7,082 nucleotides of DNA. Source: CAZAYB01 sp964489215. GTDB lineage: Bacteria > Planctomycetota > Phycisphaerae > Sedimentisphaerales > Anaerohalosphaeraceae. The notes under the pieces were generated by a model. That model ran no database searches. It was not told where the DNA came from and worked only from the letters and a program-made list of their open reading frames with translations. Shown here piece after piece: positions 6,795-7,082 of the stretch. Location of the stretch: contig CAZAYB010000167.1 in the NCBI GenBank assembly GCA_964489215.1, positions 1 through 7,082 on the forward strand. The letters run 5' to 3'. The position numbers and the translations under genes were made by a program. Position 1 is the stretch's first letter. Each line of letters opens with the position of its first letter.

Positions 6795-6921
6795 CAGATA
6801 ATACCCCGTAAAAAAGCGATAGTTTTCATTCAAAATTTAATTTTGGCTCAAAAACCGATTATTAATTGAAATTTGCCTAACTTATCGGATAAAGAACTCT
6901 TTAAGTTTAACTTTAGATATA

Positions 6922-6989
6922 CCAAAGTCGAACCATAAAATCAATTATTTGTTATAAAAAGCGATTTTATAGGACTTTGGCATTTTTTT
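6922..6989 (+). terminator. Imperfect long hairpin followed by T7, plus-strand orientation
   Basis: The arms CCAAAGTC (6922-6929) and GACTTTGG (6973-6980) are perfect complements. Inside them ATAAAATC (6935-6942) pairs with GATTTTAT (6963-6970), and C6934 can pair with G6972. The result is about 17 base pairs with a four-base bulge, a one-base bulge and a 20-base loop. Seven Ts follow at 6983-6989. This resembles a rho-independent terminator for plus-strand transcription, i.e. against the giant gene. The stem is AT-rich and no plus-strand gene precedes it, so it could instead be a leader structure of the minus transcript or an operator. Confidence 0.35.
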
Positions 6990-7010
6990 CCCGTCCAGAA
7001 ACGGCATAAA

Positions 7011-7040
7011 TTGAAAAATATTATCAAATCGTCCTATATT
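7011..7040 (+). promoter_or_regulatory. Sigma70-like promoter candidate for a divergent gene
   Basis: On the plus strand TTGAAA (7011-7016) is followed after 18 bases by TATATT (7035-7040). Both boxes differ little from the consensus. It would drive a gene starting beyond the right edge, divergent from the giant gene. No start of such a gene is visible within the window, and AT-rich sequence makes chance matches likely. Confidence 0.22.
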
Positions 7041-7063
7041 ATCTCTTTTACCAATACTGACAA
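7036..7063 (-). promoter_or_regulatory. Weak sigma70-like promoter candidate for the giant gene
   Basis: On the minus strand TTGTCA (7063-7058) is followed by GATAAT (7043-7038) after 14 bases, or by TAATAT (7041-7036) after 16 bases. The first -10 is a better match with too short a spacer; the second has nearer spacing but a poorer match. It would give a leader of about 230 bases containing the long hairpin. AT-rich sequence yields such matches by chance, so this is only a candidate. Confidence 0.2.
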
Positions 7064-7082
7064 TCTAAAGAGTCCCTGAATA

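Larger units (their letters stand above)
6795..7082. other. AT-rich noncoding upstream region
   Basis: No convincing gene occurs here on either strand. Short frames include a 12-codon minus frame from an ATG at 6983 (MPKSYKIAFYNK) preceded by GGACGGG, but it is too short to support. The region must hold the promoter of the giant gene, giving a leader of up to about 250 bases, and possibly that of a divergent gene to the right. Base composition is much richer in A and T than the coding part. Confidence 0.7.

Noticed and set aside
6847..6888. Possible attenuator on the minus strand: CCGAT and ATCGG arms followed by TTTTT
   Set aside because: Only five pairs with a 24-base loop; too weak to distinguish from chance in AT-rich sequence.
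6945..6983. Twelve-codon minus frame MPKSYKIAFYNK as an upstream leader peptide
   Set aside because: It has a purine-rich stretch upstream, but it is very short, sits in the hairpin arm and has no attenuation-type codon run.
6990..7005. Small hairpin CCGT-TTCTGG-ACGG next to the A/T run
   Set aside because: A four-pair stem is common by chance, and the T run is on the wrong side for a terminator in either orientation.

Overview
The window is almost entirely one very large minus-strand gene, whose start codon is at 6794 and which runs leftwards off the window edge at position 1. It reads through about 2264 codons with no stop. Around 34 of those codons are hidden by a run of 100 Ns (1860-1959), and the same reading frame is open on both sides of it. 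The predicted product is a secreted, multi-domain right-handed parallel beta-helix protein. From the N-terminus it contains: a signal peptide; a long beta-helix built from GGAI and FxxN coils; a connector ending in VDMGYH; an InlB-like (Flg_new_2 type) beta domain; a second beta-helix, connector and InlB-like domain in the same order; a caspase-like (peptidase clan CD, C14 type) domain with an apparent His/Cys dyad (H1961, C2013); and the start of a third beta-helix. The C-terminus, where a surface anchor or sorting signal would be expected, is outside the window.

The organism is most likely a bacterium of the PVC group, probably a planctomycete of the Phycisphaerae/Sedimentisphaerales type. 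I infer this from the giant secreted beta-helix protein, the TTRTD...PD.G.VDMGYH connector (recalled as common in that group) and the chlamydial-Pmp-like GGAI/FxxN coils. The inference rests on style rather than on a marker gene. The N run suggests a scaffolded draft or metagenome assembly.

The right-hand 288 bases (6795-7082) are AT-rich and noncoding. They hold a long imperfect inverted repeat followed by seven Ts on the plus strand, and weak promoter-like pairs pointing both ways. They are the upstream region of the giant gene and may also serve a divergent gene beyond the right edge. No RNA gene, CRISPR array, insertion sequence or second protein-coding gene is supported. The many short open frames on the plus strand and in other minus frames are shadows of the giant gene.

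The main point of interest is the architecture: a caspase-like protease domain placed between extracellular-type beta-helices in one secreted polypeptide, preceded by an internally duplicated helix-connector-InlB module.
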